Below the pieces are notes generated by a model. The model worked only from the letters and a program-made list of their open reading frames with translations. It was not told the DNA's origin and made no database searches. Shown one piece after another: positions 27,661-36,995 of a stretch of 64,000 nt of DNA (its first letter is position 1; each line of letters begins with the position of its first letter). The position numbers were made by a program, and so were the translations under genes. Location: the NCBI RefSeq assembly GCF_029350975.1, contig NZ_JARKMR010000001.1:620001-684000 (forward strand), given 5' to 3'. Source of the stretch: Maribacter zhoushanensis. GTDB taxonomy: Bacteria > Bacteroidota > Bacteroidia > Flavobacteriales > Flavobacteriaceae.

Positions 27661-27721
27661 ATTACGACGATTTTATAAACTAGGATATCGGAATTAATAT
27701 ATAATAGATTTCTGTTTCAAT

Positions 27722-27729
27722 TAATTTTG
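27722..27729 (+). promoter_or_regulatory. Candidate -7 element for the export operon
   Basis: TAATTTTG fits TAnnTTTG and lies 45 bases upstream of the ATG at 27775. If used, transcription would begin after the upstream in-frame ATG at 27727, supporting 27775 as the real start. No clear -33 TTG is present. Confidence 0.35.
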
Positions 27730-27774
27730 ATGTTCACTATGTACGTTAACTATAAGCTACAAATTATTTATTTT

Positions 27775-28566
27775 ATGAAAGCTAAATTTTCCCAAATTAA
27801 CCTAAAAAAGACAAGAGCTAATCTGCTTAAACTTTCTTTGCTGCTGGTAGTTGCACTACAAATTACCTCATGTGGTAGTGCTAAAAAATCCTCTTATTTT
27901 AATGAGGTAGGCAACAATTCGTTTGCCACTTATTTTGAACCATTAGAGCCAATTTTACAGAAGAACGATTTGTTGAGCATAAACATTACCAGTTTAAATG
28001 CAGAAGTGACAGAGATGTTCAACCTAGCCAATAACGCGGGTGGAGCTCAACCTACAGGTTATTTAATTGACCAAGATGGTTTTATACGTTTTCCGGTATT
28101 AGGTAAAATTGAGGTTTCTGGTATGACCAAAAAAGAACTAAGAGAATATATTAGAGGAGAGTTAGTTTCAAAAAGATTATTAATGGAGCCAATTGTGGAT
28201 ATCCGTTTTATGAATTTTAAGGTTTCGGTATTAGGAGAAGTAAATCAGCCTGCTGTATTTACCATTCCTAATGAGAAAGTAACTTTACTAGAAGCTTTAG
28301 GTATGGCTGGTGATATGACCATTTACGCTCAGAGAAATAATGTTTTGTTGATCAGTGAAGAAGATGGTGTTAAGAGTACCAAGAGAATAGATTTAACTTC
28401 AGACGAATTATTTACCTCTCCTAATTATTATCTAAAACCAAATGATATTGTATATGTACAACCAAATGACAGAAAGGTTAGGAATACGTCTAACGCTGCC
28501 CAATGGTTTTCAGTAATACTTGGTTCTTTATCATTAGCGGTAATCTCTATTTCCACTTTTAAGTAA
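27775..28566 (+). CDS. wza: Wza-like outer-membrane polysaccharide export lipoprotein
   Basis: 263 residues from the chosen start. The signal ends in a lipobox, LQITSCGSAKKS, which fits this start; the in-frame ATG at 27727 would place 16 extra residues before the signal. The poly-export domain begins near LQKNDLLSINITSLN and includes GYLIDQDGFIRFPVLGKIEVSGMTKKEL. A SLBB-like part follows (VSVLGEVNQPAVFTIPNEKVTLLEALGMAGD). A C-terminal hydrophobic helix (WFSVILGSLSLAVISISTF) is seen in Bacteroidota Wza proteins. It should form the outer-membrane export channel with the Wzc-like protein encoded next. It is the only Wza-like gene in the window. Confidence 0.92.
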   Translation: MKAKFSQINLKKTRANLLKLSLLLVVALQITSCGSAKKSSYFNEVGNNSFATYFEPLEPILQKNDLLSINITSLNAEVTEMFNLANNAGGAQPTGYLIDQDGFIRFPVLGKIEVSGMTKKELREYIRGELVSKRLLMEPIVDIRFMNFKVSVLGEVNQPAVFTIPNEKVTLLEALGMAGDMTIYAQRNNVLLISEEDGVKSTKRIDLTSDELFTSPNYYLKPNDIVYVQPNDRKVRNTSNAAQWFSVILGSLSLAVISISTFK

Positions 28567-28639
28567 ACGTTACAATATATCCCTATAAATAATAGTTTAC
28601 TTAAAACTTATGTTCCTATAGCCAATCTATATTGGTTAT
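28557..28639 (+). promoter_or_regulatory. Two hairpins in the wza-wzc gap
   Basis: TTTTAAGTAAAC at 28557-28568, overlapping the wza stop codon, pairs perfectly with GTTTACTTAAAA at 28595-28606 across a 26-base loop. A second stem, ATAGCCAAT (28618-28626) with ATTGGTTAT (28631-28639), has one G-U pair. Neither is followed by a T-run. They could tune the wza to wzc transcript ratio by pausing or by mRNA stabilisation. Confidence 0.4.
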
Positions 28640-28668
28640 GGGTACTGTAGCTTAATTACCATACAAAA

Positions 28669-30993
28669 TTGAATGTAATGACTGAAAAGGAATATTTCGA
28701 TTCACAGATGTCTTCTAAAGAGAATGGAGAGAATTTTGACTTGAAAGCACTATTTAACAAATACCTTAAATCATGGAAATTGTTCTTGGTTTTCTTGGTT
28801 TGTTTCTTAGCGTTGGCAATTCTTGCTTTGCAATTTGTGAATACCTCTTATGATATAACCAGCAAAATATTATTGAATAACGAAACCTCTAATATTGATG
28901 CTTCTGGTAATAATCTGGTGAACAATAACCCGTTCAGTAATTCTGAAAAGGTTAGTAATGAAATTGAGGTACTTACTTCTGTGCATTTAATGCGTTCAGT
29001 GTTAGATAGTTTGTCATTGCAAAGTAAAATTACAACGCCAGATGATTTTCCTGAAATTGAATTATACGGTTCTGAGTTACCATTTAAGATTGTGGTTGAT
29101 ACCTTATTTCCACTTGCTTATGAAACTACCTTAACTATTAAACTTGAAGGTGAAAATAGTTTTAGTGTTTCTGAGGAGTTTGAAGATACTGTAGATGTGC
29201 CAAGCACAGCGAGTTCTTCTCATGGTTATAACAAATACAATTATGGTTATAAAATTGAAAAACCGTACGGAATATTTCATCTTATAGAAAATGAAAAGGC
29301 AATTTCAAAAGGTAGTCAGTTTAAAGTAGAATTTAGGGATATTGATGAACTGGCACATGACTATGTGAAAAAGGCATTAAATATTTATGTTGTAAACAAA
29401 GATGCTTCGGTTATTAATATTATGTTGAAAGAATCTAATCCTGAGAAAGGTGAAGATATTATCAATGGTCTTGTTGAAATGTACGGGCAAAAAGCATTTT
29501 TAGAAAAAAATGCCATAGCGTTAGAAAACGTAAAATTTATTGATAATCGTTTAAATACTCTTTCTGCAGAGCTTAGTGAAGTAGAAATGAACGTTGCACA
29601 ATTTAAAACAGAGAACGAACTCGCTAATGTTGAATTAGATGCAAATACATTCTCTGAACAAGAAATTGATTACGATCGTAAATTGGTTGATTCTGAAATT
29701 GAGTTGAAAGTATTGAATTCAATTGAACGTAATTTAAAGAGAGGCGATAATGAGTCTACAATTAACTCTTTAAATGTTTCAAGTTCTAATCTTACCTATT
29801 TAATTGATAGTTATAATAAATTACAGATAGATAGAAAAAGCTTGCAAAGAACAGTGCCTGAGAATAATCCTAGAATGGTCGATATTAGAGACCAACTATC
29901 GCAATTAAAGCGTAATATTCTAGGTAGCCTTTCAAGCTCTAAGCGAAGCTTACGTAATACTATAGCTAGTATTAAGGACCGATCAGATGAATTTGCAGAG
30001 AAAAAACAAAGAATACCATCAATGCAACGTCAACTACTTGAAATAAGTAGAGAGCAAGGTATTAAGGAAAATCTGTTCTTATATCTACTTCAAAAACGAG
30101 AAGAGGCAGCATTAATGGTAGGGGCAAAGCAAGATAATTTTACGGTAATTGACAAAGCTATTACCGATTATGAATCTGGTTCTCCAAGTAAAAAACTATT
30201 TGTGTTAATAGCCTTGTTATTAGCACTTGCTATTCCAATAGGTATTATTCACTTAAGAGACTTGTTAAGCACTAAGGTTAAGGGTAAGAAAGATGTTGAA
30301 AAAAGAACAAGTGTGCCTGTCATAGGTGAAATTGCCCATAATAAATCGGGTAAAAACTTAATTGAAAAAGGAGAGGAAGTTAGTGCCCTGGCTCAAGGTT
30401 TTAGAATGATGAGAATGAACTTAGACTTTATTCTATCTAAAAAGAAGGTACAGACCGTTTTGGTAACCTCTGCCATTAAGGGTGAAGGTAAAACATTCTT
30501 CTCATCTAATATGGGGGTAGCTTTGGCATCATCAAGTTCTAAGGTGGTGGTTCTGGAATTAGATAAACACAATCCAGAATTAATTGAAACATTGGGAGAA
30601 GCAAAGAAAGAGTTTGGTGTAACCAATTACCTAAATCAGCCTTTTAATACCATTACCGTAAATGATATTTTGGTTCCGGTGAAAGACAATGCAAACTTAT
30701 TTGCTATTGGTCTAGGGTCAGAACAGATTGACGGACTAGAATCATTTGGGTCAAAGAAAATGGAAGAGTTAATGGCTCAGCTAAGGCAAGAGTTCGATTA
30801 TATTTTAATTGACTCTGCACCAATAGGTAAATTGGCAGATACCCTTGCACTTTCAAAATATACAGATTGTTGTCTTTATATGGTACGTGCCAAACATTCT
30901 AAATTAGAAGACTTAAGTATTATAGAAGATGTAAGAATTAATAAAAAGTTCAAAAACCCAATGGTGGTTTTGAATGATGTTTCTACCAAATAA
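28669..30993 (+). CDS. wzc: Wzc-like chain-length determinant with tyrosine-kinase ATPase domain
   Basis: A 774-residue inner-membrane co-polymerase that works with Wza and Wzy to control chain length and export. A first membrane segment lies near 35-57, followed by a long periplasmic Wzz-type coiled-coil domain (about 60-500) and a second membrane segment near 508-526. The cytoplasmic kinase-like domain has Walker A GEGKT at 605-609 and Walker B ILIDSAPIG near 721. The Walker A' region reads VVVLELDKHNP, where BY-kinases normally have DxDxR, and the C-terminus (VVLNDVSTK) lacks the usual tyrosine cluster. Kinase cycling may therefore be altered or absent. A start at the second Met is possible. 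Confidence 0.9.
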   Translation: MNVMTEKEYFDSQMSSKENGENFDLKALFNKYLKSWKLFLVFLVCFLALAILALQFVNTSYDITSKILLNNETSNIDASGNNLVNNNPFSNSEKVSNEIEVLTSVHLMRSVLDSLSLQSKITTPDDFPEIELYGSELPFKIVVDTLFPLAYETTLTIKLEGENSFSVSEEFEDTVDVPSTASSSHGYNKYNYGYKIEKPYGIFHLIENEKAISKGSQFKVEFRDIDELAHDYVKKALNIYVVNKDASVINIMLKESNPEKGEDIINGLVEMYGQKAFLEKNAIALENVKFIDNRLNTLSAELSEVEMNVAQFKTENELANVELDANTFSEQEIDYDRKLVDSEIELKVLNSIERNLKRGDNESTINSLNVSSSNLTYLIDSYNKLQIDRKSLQRTVPENNPRMVDIRDQLSQLKRNILGSLSSSKRSLRNTIASIKDRSDEFAEKKQRIPSMQRQLLEISREQGIKENLFLYLLQKREEAALMVGAKQDNFTVIDKAITDYESGSPSKKLFVLIALLLALAIPIGIIHLRDLLSTKVKGKKDVEKRTSVPVIGEIAHNKSGKNLIEKGEEVSALAQGFRMMRMNLDFILSKKKVQTVLVTSAIKGEGKTFFSSNMGVALASSSSKVVVLELDKHNPELIETLGEAKKEFGVTNYLNQPFNTITVNDILVPVKDNANLFAIGLGSEQIDGLESFGSKKMEELMAQLRQEFDYILIDSAPIGKLADTLALSKYTDCCLYMVRAKHSKLEDLSIIEDVRINKKFKNPMVVLNDVSTK

Positions 30994-31033
30994 AGCAAGT
31001 TTTTAGACATTTAAATACACGTAAAAAACCAGA

Positions 31034-32296
31034 ATGAATTTATACTACCTTGTAGTTTTACTATTCTTATTATTTTCTTCTAAAGCCAATTTTTTAGTTG
31101 ATTATAATGTGGCGTGGTTTGGTTTAGAGGTATTTATGATTCTTATTGCTTTTCATTTAAAAAGAGTTAAAAAAAGAGACGTTCAATTTTTTATAGTAAC
31201 AGCCGGTATATATTTTATATACATATTAATCCGGTTTAAACTGAACAAATTGCCTTCAGATTATTTTACAAGTGATGTTTTCTATTTTTTTAAATTCGTG
31301 TTCACATCCTATTTGTTCTGTCTTATATTAAAAGAAAAGGCGCTTTACTATCTAGTGAAGGTTATCTCTCACTTAGCCATAGTTTCTCTTGTTTTCTATT
31401 CGCTTCAACTGGTTCAGAATGGTGCAATAGTTAAGGCAATTGGTACTGCTTTTGAAAGTATAACTGTAGATGATCAATCGTTTAGATATACTAATTTCAT
31501 CTTTTTCACCTTTGATGATATTCACTATTATAGAAACTCTGGCTTTTGTTGGGAACCTGGTGCTTTTGGTTCATTTTTGACATTAGCATTATTATTCAAT
31601 TTCCTGATAAATGATTTCAAGCTGAATAAAGAAGCATTCATAATTACATTGGCAATTTTAACGACAGTATCAACTACAGCATATTTAGGGGTGTTCCTCC
31701 TATTTTTCTTAAGATATAGAGTATTGAATAAAGGAAGCAAAATGGCTATAATCGTTTTCGCTATCGTTTTTGCAATAGCTATACCTAACGTGCCTTTTTT
31801 AGGTGAGAAAATTGTTGAAATTTATGATCAAGATATTAGAGACTTAAAAGAGTTGGAACAATTATCTAGCTATTATGAAGATGTACAAAGGCAAATTCCA
31901 TTAAATAGATTCGCCAGTGTTATTTTCCTTTATGAGCAATTTGATTGGAAACTTTTTTTAGGTGTTAGTAATCAGTACGACGAGTTTTATATCAATGAAT
32001 ATAATGTCAATATATCTAATGGTATAATGGATTTTATTACGAAGTTTGGAGCGGTAGGTCTTTTTGTTTTGCTTTATCGATATGGCAAACTATGCAAGGT
32101 TTATTTAAGAAAAATGGAGTACGTGGCCTACGCTATATTGATATTGATAATACTAAGCTTTGGAGAGCCAATTCTTATGTTGCCTATATGTGTCATATTC
32201 ATATTTTTACCGACATTTAAAAATCAAGATTTTTCAGCTTTAGCCTATAATTACCGATCAAAATATTTAGAATTGCAAAAACCTAATAATTTATAA
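31034..32296 (+). CDS. Wzy-like polysaccharide polymerase
   Basis: A 420-residue protein with about ten to eleven membrane segments and a large periplasmic-type loop. The segment RNSGFCWEPGAFGSFLTLAL near 172-191 is characteristic of O-antigen/EPS polymerases. A second motif region around 270-330 (IPLNRFASVIFLYEQFDWKLFLG) fits a second loop. It should polymerise lipid-linked repeat units in the periplasm. The stop overlaps the next start by one base (TAATG), giving tight coupling to the flippase gene. Sequence conservation in this family is low, so the call rests on topology, the EPG motif and context. Confidence 0.8.
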   Translation: MNLYYLVVLLFLLFSSKANFLVDYNVAWFGLEVFMILIAFHLKRVKKRDVQFFIVTAGIYFIYILIRFKLNKLPSDYFTSDVFYFFKFVFTSYLFCLILKEKALYYLVKVISHLAIVSLVFYSLQLVQNGAIVKAIGTAFESITVDDQSFRYTNFIFFTFDDIHYYRNSGFCWEPGAFGSFLTLALLFNFLINDFKLNKEAFIITLAILTTVSTTAYLGVFLLFFLRYRVLNKGSKMAIIVFAIVFAIAIPNVPFLGEKIVEIYDQDIRDLKELEQLSSYYEDVQRQIPLNRFASVIFLYEQFDWKLFLGVSNQYDEFYINEYNVNISNGIMDFITKFGAVGLFVLLYRYGKLCKVYLRKMEYVAYAILILIILSFGEPILMLPICVIFIFLPTFKNQDFSALAYNYRSKYLELQKPNNL

Positions 32297-33663
32297 TGAT
32301 AAAAAGGTTTAATTCCATAAGGGTATTGATTCAATCTTATTTCCAAGGAAATTCTAGGACTAATCTGTTGGTTAAGAATGTTTTTTCCTCGTTGATTTTA
32401 AGAGGTTTGGGTACGGCAATTAATTTCTTGTTTGTTCCTTTGGTAATTAATTTTGTAAATGCAGAACGATATGGTATTTGGTTAACACTAAGTTCTGTTT
32501 TAACCTGGTTTACCTTATTGGATATTGGATTTGGAAACGGACTGAGAAATAAATTCTCTGAAGCTGTTGCTTTGGATGATATTAAAGAACAACGAAAGTT
32601 AGTGCATACTACGGCAGCTGTATTAATACTTATTTCAGCGGTTATTTTTATACTTAACGTTGTTTTTACGGACCAGATTAAATGGGATGAATTTCTTGGG
32701 GTTGACGTTTCGTATCGTACAGAACTGCAACAGTTGGTTTTTCTATTAATATCCTTTTTCAGCTTACAATTTATATTTCAGATTTATAACCCTATACAGT
32801 ACGCGCTGCAAAAACCGGCAATGATTGCGAGAACAATTTTGGTAGGTAATGCGCTAGGGTTAATAGGTATATTGTATTTAAGAGAATTTTCTGAGCCTTC
32901 TTTATTTAACTTGGGCTTTGTGGTAATGGGCAGTAATGTGCTTTCTATATTTTTATTTACAGCATACTTCTTTATTGTTCAAAGACGAGATCTTATACAA
33001 AAGATAGAAAAACCTACAATGGATACTTTGGGGTCTATCTTTTCTCTTGGCATAAAGTTCTTCTTTTTGAACATAGCTTATATGGTGCAGTTTCAAACCA
33101 GTAACTTTCTCATTAGTAAATACTTTACACCAGAAAAGGTTACCGAGTTTAATATTGCTTTTAAGCTATTTAGCGTTGCTTCTTTAGTTTTTGGTATCAT
33201 ACTTAGTCCGGTGTGGAGTTCTGTTACCAACGCTCAAGTAAACAATGATTACACTTGGATCAAAAAATTGATTAAAAAGTTATTACTTATTTGGGGTGTT
33301 ATTGCTGCAGGTAGTTTAATTGTTTTAATGATAGCACCTACAATTTATAATTTATGGATCGGTGATATTATAACGATACCATTTATTACCTCATTAGGTG
33401 TTGTTCTTATTGTATTGTCAAATTGTTTTTCAGAAATATTTATCAGTGTTCTTAACGGAATGGGTAAAGTGAATTTACAGTTCTATATTTCCATTTTTGT
33501 AATCATATTTTTTGTGCCCATAGCTTATTTTTTATCGGTAGAAATGGGCTACGGAATTTTTGGAATATGTATGGCAATCGTAGTTACCAATGTCAACGGG
33601 TTACTAGTTGCTCCATATCAGGTGTACGTAGAAATGAGGAAAAATAGAAAGTTACCAGCTTAA
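32296..33663 (+). CDS. Wzx-like polysaccharide flippase
   Basis: A 455-residue membrane protein with about 12-14 helices of the polysaccharide transporter/MATE-like type. The N-terminal part LVKNVFSSLILRGLGTAINF and the loop NAERYGIWLTLSSVLTWFTLLDIG are typical of this family, with charged residues around GFGNGLRNKF. It should flip undecaprenyl-linked repeats across the inner membrane for the polymerase encoded just before it. It overlaps that gene by a single base. It is more like the flippase at 52520 (shared YGxWLTL and GFG-x-G patterns) than the one at 1818. Confidence 0.9.
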   Translation: MIKRFNSIRVLIQSYFQGNSRTNLLVKNVFSSLILRGLGTAINFLFVPLVINFVNAERYGIWLTLSSVLTWFTLLDIGFGNGLRNKFSEAVALDDIKEQRKLVHTTAAVLILISAVIFILNVVFTDQIKWDEFLGVDVSYRTELQQLVFLLISFFSLQFIFQIYNPIQYALQKPAMIARTILVGNALGLIGILYLREFSEPSLFNLGFVVMGSNVLSIFLFTAYFFIVQRRDLIQKIEKPTMDTLGSIFSLGIKFFFLNIAYMVQFQTSNFLISKYFTPEKVTEFNIAFKLFSVASLVFGIILSPVWSSVTNAQVNNDYTWIKKLIKKLLLIWGVIAAGSLIVLMIAPTIYNLWIGDIITIPFITSLGVVLIVLSNCFSEIFISVLNGMGKVNLQFYISIFVIIFFVPIAYFLSVEMGYGIFGICMAIVVTNVNGLLVAPYQVYVEMRKNRKLPA

Positions 33664-33682
33664 CAGTTGAAATAAATTAGAG

Positions 33683-34570
33683 ATGATGTCAACTAATGAA
33701 AAGAAATTAATTACTGTTTTACTTACGTGTCATAATCGGAAGGAGAAAACGTATAGCTGTTTGCAAGCACTGTCTAAATGTACTTTAGATGATGCTTTTG
33801 AACTGAAGATTTTCCTGGTAGATGATGGTAGTACAGATGGTACAACTGAGTATTTACAGGGAAAATTTGAGAACCTTCAAATTATACAAGGTTCAGGAGA
33901 TCTTTTCTGGGCGGGTGGCATGCGTAAAGCTTGGCAATTTGCCAATGACAACGAAAACAATACAGATTATTATTTACTGTTAAATGATGATACTATTGTA
34001 TTTGAAGATACAATAACAAGATTATTCAGTGATTTAAAATTAACTAATGAACCTAACAGCATAATTGTAGGACCTACTTTGGATCCTGATTCAAAGAAGA
34101 TATCTTATGGTGGACATCAACTTTTAAATAAACTTACATTTAAAAGTAAAATGCTAGTTCCTAATGATGAGTTTCCTCAAAAATGTGAAATGGGTAATGC
34201 CAATATCATGTTGGTTCCCAATAGCGTTTATAAGCAAATTGGTTCTCTAACAGAAAGCTATACCCATGGTATTGCAGATTTTGACTATACGCTAAAAGCG
34301 TTGAAGAAAGGTGTAAATACGTACATATCAAGTTCATATTGTGGGTATTGTACAAATGATCACGGTGTAAATTGGCTGCCTCAAAAGAGTAATTTAAAAG
34401 AAAGAATAGCGTATTTGTATAGCCCTACAGGGTTATCATATAAAGAATATTTACAATTTATTAAAACGCATTTTCCTTTACACCTACCACAAGCGTTTAT
34501 ATTGCTGTGGGGTAAAACCTTGTTCCCTATTATTTGGCAATTGTTTAAAAATGAAGACTATTTAAAATGA
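33683..34570 (+). CDS. Glycosyltransferase, GT2 family
   Basis: A 295-residue GT-A fold enzyme. The nucleotide-sugar site shows as VLLTCHNRKEKT near 12-23, IFLVDDGSTDGT near 46-57 and the DxD-type motif LLNDDTIVF near 98-106. A following IGSLTESYTHGIADFDYTLKA segment carries the ED-like acceptor side (ADFDY). The GSGDLFWAGGMRKAW segment is typical of rhamnosyl/other GT2 enzymes in O-antigen loci. It starts 19 bases after the flippase and ends in a 4-base overlap with the next gene. MM at the start leaves two possible starts 3 bases apart. Confidence 0.88.
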   Translation: MMSTNEKKLITVLLTCHNRKEKTYSCLQALSKCTLDDAFELKIFLVDDGSTDGTTEYLQGKFENLQIIQGSGDLFWAGGMRKAWQFANDNENNTDYYLLLNDDTIVFEDTITRLFSDLKLTNEPNSIIVGPTLDPDSKKISYGGHQLLNKLTFKSKMLVPNDEFPQKCEMGNANIMLVPNSVYKQIGSLTESYTHGIADFDYTLKALKKGVNTYISSSYCGYCTNDHGVNWLPQKSNLKERIAYLYSPTGLSYKEYLQFIKTHFPLHLPQAFILLWGKTLFPIIWQLFKNEDYLK

Positions 34571-35502
34571 GAACAACTACACCACAAGCACCAGTACTTT
34601 TTATCATTTTTAATAGACCTGAGCAAACTAGAAAGGTTTTTGAGATGATACGAAAGGCGCAACCTAAAAAACTTTATGTTGCTGCCGACGGACCGCGAAA
34701 TAACGGTAAAGATGATGTGCGCTGTAAAGAAACTAGAGCTATTATAGATTTAGTAGATTGGGATTGCGAGGTTAAAACATTGTTTAGAGAAGAAAACATT
34801 GGCTGTGGCTTAGGACCAAAAACTGCAATTGATTGGTTCTTTGAGAATGAAGAGGAGGGGATTATCTTAGAAGATGACTGTTTGCCGTCAGAAAGCTTTT
34901 TTAAATTTTGTTCAGAGCTGTTAGAAAAGTATAGGGACAATAGCCAGATAATGCATATTGGTGGATCCAATTTTCAAAACGGCTATGTGTCAGATTCAGA
35001 ATACTCTTACTACTTCTCTTATTTTAGTCATGAGTGGGGCTGGGCAAGTTGGCGTAGAGCTTGGAAACATTATGACTATGGGGTGTCAACATATCCAGAA
35101 TTAAAGAAGAAAGGATATTTTGACAACTATTTTTCTAACTTCATTGAAAAGAAGTACCGACTTAGTAAAATTGAGAAAACAATGAATGCTAAAGAGGTCT
35201 CTTGGTGGGATTATCAGTGGGATTATACAAAACTGATCAATTCAGGCCTTTCGATTATACCGCATCAAAACATGATTCAAAATTTAGGATTTGGGGAAGA
35301 TGCAACACACACCATTAGTGCAAATGATGACAGGCAACATAATATAGCCCATGAAATAAATTTTCCTTTAGTACACCCTAATTTTGTAATTAGAGATACT
35401 AAGGCAGATAGAAGATATTTTAATTGCTTTTTTAGAAAGACAATCTTACGTAGAAAAATTCTAGGGTTTTTAAGAATACCAGGGTATTCTACTCGCGGAT
35501 GA
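34567..35502 (+). CDS. GT-A glycosyltransferase, GNT1-like/HlpA-like
   Basis: A 311-residue GT-A protein of the nucleotide-diphospho-sugar transferase type found in surface-polysaccharide clusters. It opens with APVLFIIFNRPEQTRKVFEMI and has LYVAADGPR near 39-47. An acidic EGIILEDDCLPS motif near 97-108 is the likely metal-binding DxD equivalent. HEWGWASWRRAWKHYDYG near 157-174 is also characteristic. It overlaps the GT2 gene by 4 bases (ATGA) and is the last gene of this + strand export operon, facing a convergent lipoprotein gene 38 bases away. The sugar transferred is unknown. Confidence 0.83.
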   Translation: MRTTTPQAPVLFIIFNRPEQTRKVFEMIRKAQPKKLYVAADGPRNNGKDDVRCKETRAIIDLVDWDCEVKTLFREENIGCGLGPKTAIDWFFENEEEGIILEDDCLPSESFFKFCSELLEKYRDNSQIMHIGGSNFQNGYVSDSEYSYYFSYFSHEWGWASWRRAWKHYDYGVSTYPELKKKGYFDNYFSNFIEKKYRLSKIEKTMNAKEVSWWDYQWDYTKLINSGLSIIPHQNMIQNLGFGEDATHTISANDDRQHNIAHEINFPLVHPNFVIRDTKADRRYFNCFFRKTILRRKILGFLRIPGYSTRG

Positions 35503-35540
35503 TTTTAGCTGGCAAGTTGCATTTTAATAAATATTAGGTA

Positions 35541-36995
35541 TTAATTATCTGAACTACAGCCAAAATCAAGTACAATAGGTTCTCTCGGTTCAAAATCGAT
35601 ATCATCCCTGTAGTCTACAACTTCAAAACTATATTCTGGCCAAATAATATTTGTAGGGTTGCATGAGTCATAAACTAGGCAGTCAGTTATCTTATTGCCG
35701 CCAGAAGTCTCAAAAGCTGCAAATATTAATGAATTAGATTCTGGCAGACCTCTGTCTTGACCTAATTCGCCACATATAATTTCCTTCGCACGTAATCTAT
35801 TAAAAGTTACATTTCCAGAACCTTCAACTGAAGACGCAACACCGTTGCCCATCTCTAAAAAGTCAACATCTTCCACAAGAGCGCCAATACCGCCACGTGC
35901 ACCTTCGGTATTTTGATCTTCAATCATTACACCAACACCCCTAGGGCTATTGTTACCAACGATCAAGCCTTTTTTTATCTGTTGTCCGGCGCTTTTATAA
36001 ATACTAATATTGTCTTCTGTCCATGCAATTTCTCGGTCATTGATTACGGAAAAATTCTCTAGTAAACCTCCAATACACTTATCGTATTGTACTAATTGCC
36101 CTCTTGGAAAAGGGCCTCTCATATTATGGCCTTCAATATAGGTCAGTACAGATTCGTCGCATTGATCTAATCGAATACCCGTAGAACCATCTTCTACTTT
36201 AACCTGCGTAATTATTAAATTTTCGGAATCAAATCCTTCAATGCAATTTCTGGTAGCATCGGGTAAAGGACCACTAGCAGGGGCATCTGTATATTTTATA
36301 GCGCAATTTTCTATGGTTAAATTATCTGCCTTGGCAAATTTAATACCCACATAGGCGCCTGTGTATTCAATGATACAATTTGATATGACAACACCGGTAA
36401 AACCGTTAACTTCAATACCATGTTGATTAGATGTTTTTATATGCAAATTTTCTATTCGCTGGTTGTTTTCCGTGACTACTATTGAGCCTGATTCTTGACG
36501 ATTATTCGTACATGGGGTTTCTACAATCTCAGGCTCTCCTATTTCAGGTTCGGTAACTGTTGGTACCACGGTATAGTTTTCTTCGGCTCCATTTTCAGCT
36601 GTTACCGTATAGGTCACTTCTTCACTAAAATCTTGTGGAGTATCTGTATCGGGTACAACCGTTGTAGCTGAGTCAACGGTAATGTTAGGTTTTAGTGAAA
36701 GCGTAGATAGGTTATTTGTATCAATTTCAACATATATCAGATTTGTTTCTTCATCGATAACACCTATAATATCTGAGGTCAAACCTATATTATCAATAGA
36801 TTGTATGCTAAAATTAGTTATTTGAAGAACAGGAATAAAAATAGATTCTTCTGTAGAGGCATCTTTTATAATAGATTCACTAAGAATATCGTGGTCAGAT
36901 GAACAAGACCCCAACTGTAGTAATGGGAGTACTAATACCATCAAAAAAAGTATAGAAGTATTGAAGTACATAGGTTGAAATCTAGATTTAGCCAT
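35541..36995 (-). CDS. Lipoprotein with right-handed beta-helix domain
   Basis: A 484-residue exported lipoprotein. The signal LFLMVLVLPLLQLGSC ends in a lipobox (Cys near 31). Residues 50-145 form a small beta domain ending in VTYTVTAENGAEENYTVVP, like the DUF5018/cadherin-like lipoprotein domains of Bacteroidota. From about 165 to 440 short repeated strands such as GVVISNCIIEYTG, NLTIENCAIKYT and NLIITQVKVEDGS mark a parallel beta-helix of the pectate-lyase/NosD shape. Such proteins bind or cut polysaccharides, or act as epimerases. No catalytic residues can be assigned by eye. Its place between EPS genes suggests a role on the polysaccharide made here. Confidence 0.75.
   Translation of the reverse strand: MAKSRFQPMYFNTSILFLMVLVLPLLQLGSCSSDHDILSESIIKDASTEESIFIPVLQITNFSIQSIDNIGLTSDIIGVIDEETNLIYVEIDTNNLSTLSLKPNITVDSATTVVPDTDTPQDFSEEVTYTVTAENGAEENYTVVPTVTEPEIGEPEIVETPCTNNRQESGSIVVTENNQRIENLHIKTSNQHGIEVNGFTGVVISNCIIEYTGAYVGIKFAKADNLTIENCAIKYTDAPASGPLPDATRNCIEGFDSENLIITQVKVEDGSTGIRLDQCDESVLTYIEGHNMRGPFPRGQLVQYDKCIGGLLENFSVINDREIAWTEDNISIYKSAGQQIKKGLIVGNNSPRGVGVMIEDQNTEGARGGIGALVEDVDFLEMGNGVASSVEGSGNVTFNRLRAKEIICGELGQDRGLPESNSLIFAAFETSGGNKITDCLVYDSCNPTNIIWPEYSFEVVDYRDDIDFEPREPIVLDFGCSSDN

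Noticed and set aside
27727-27774. Upstream ATG for the Wza-like gene
   Set aside because: It would put 16 residues ahead of a clean lipoprotein signal, and a -7 element at 27722-27729 overlaps it.
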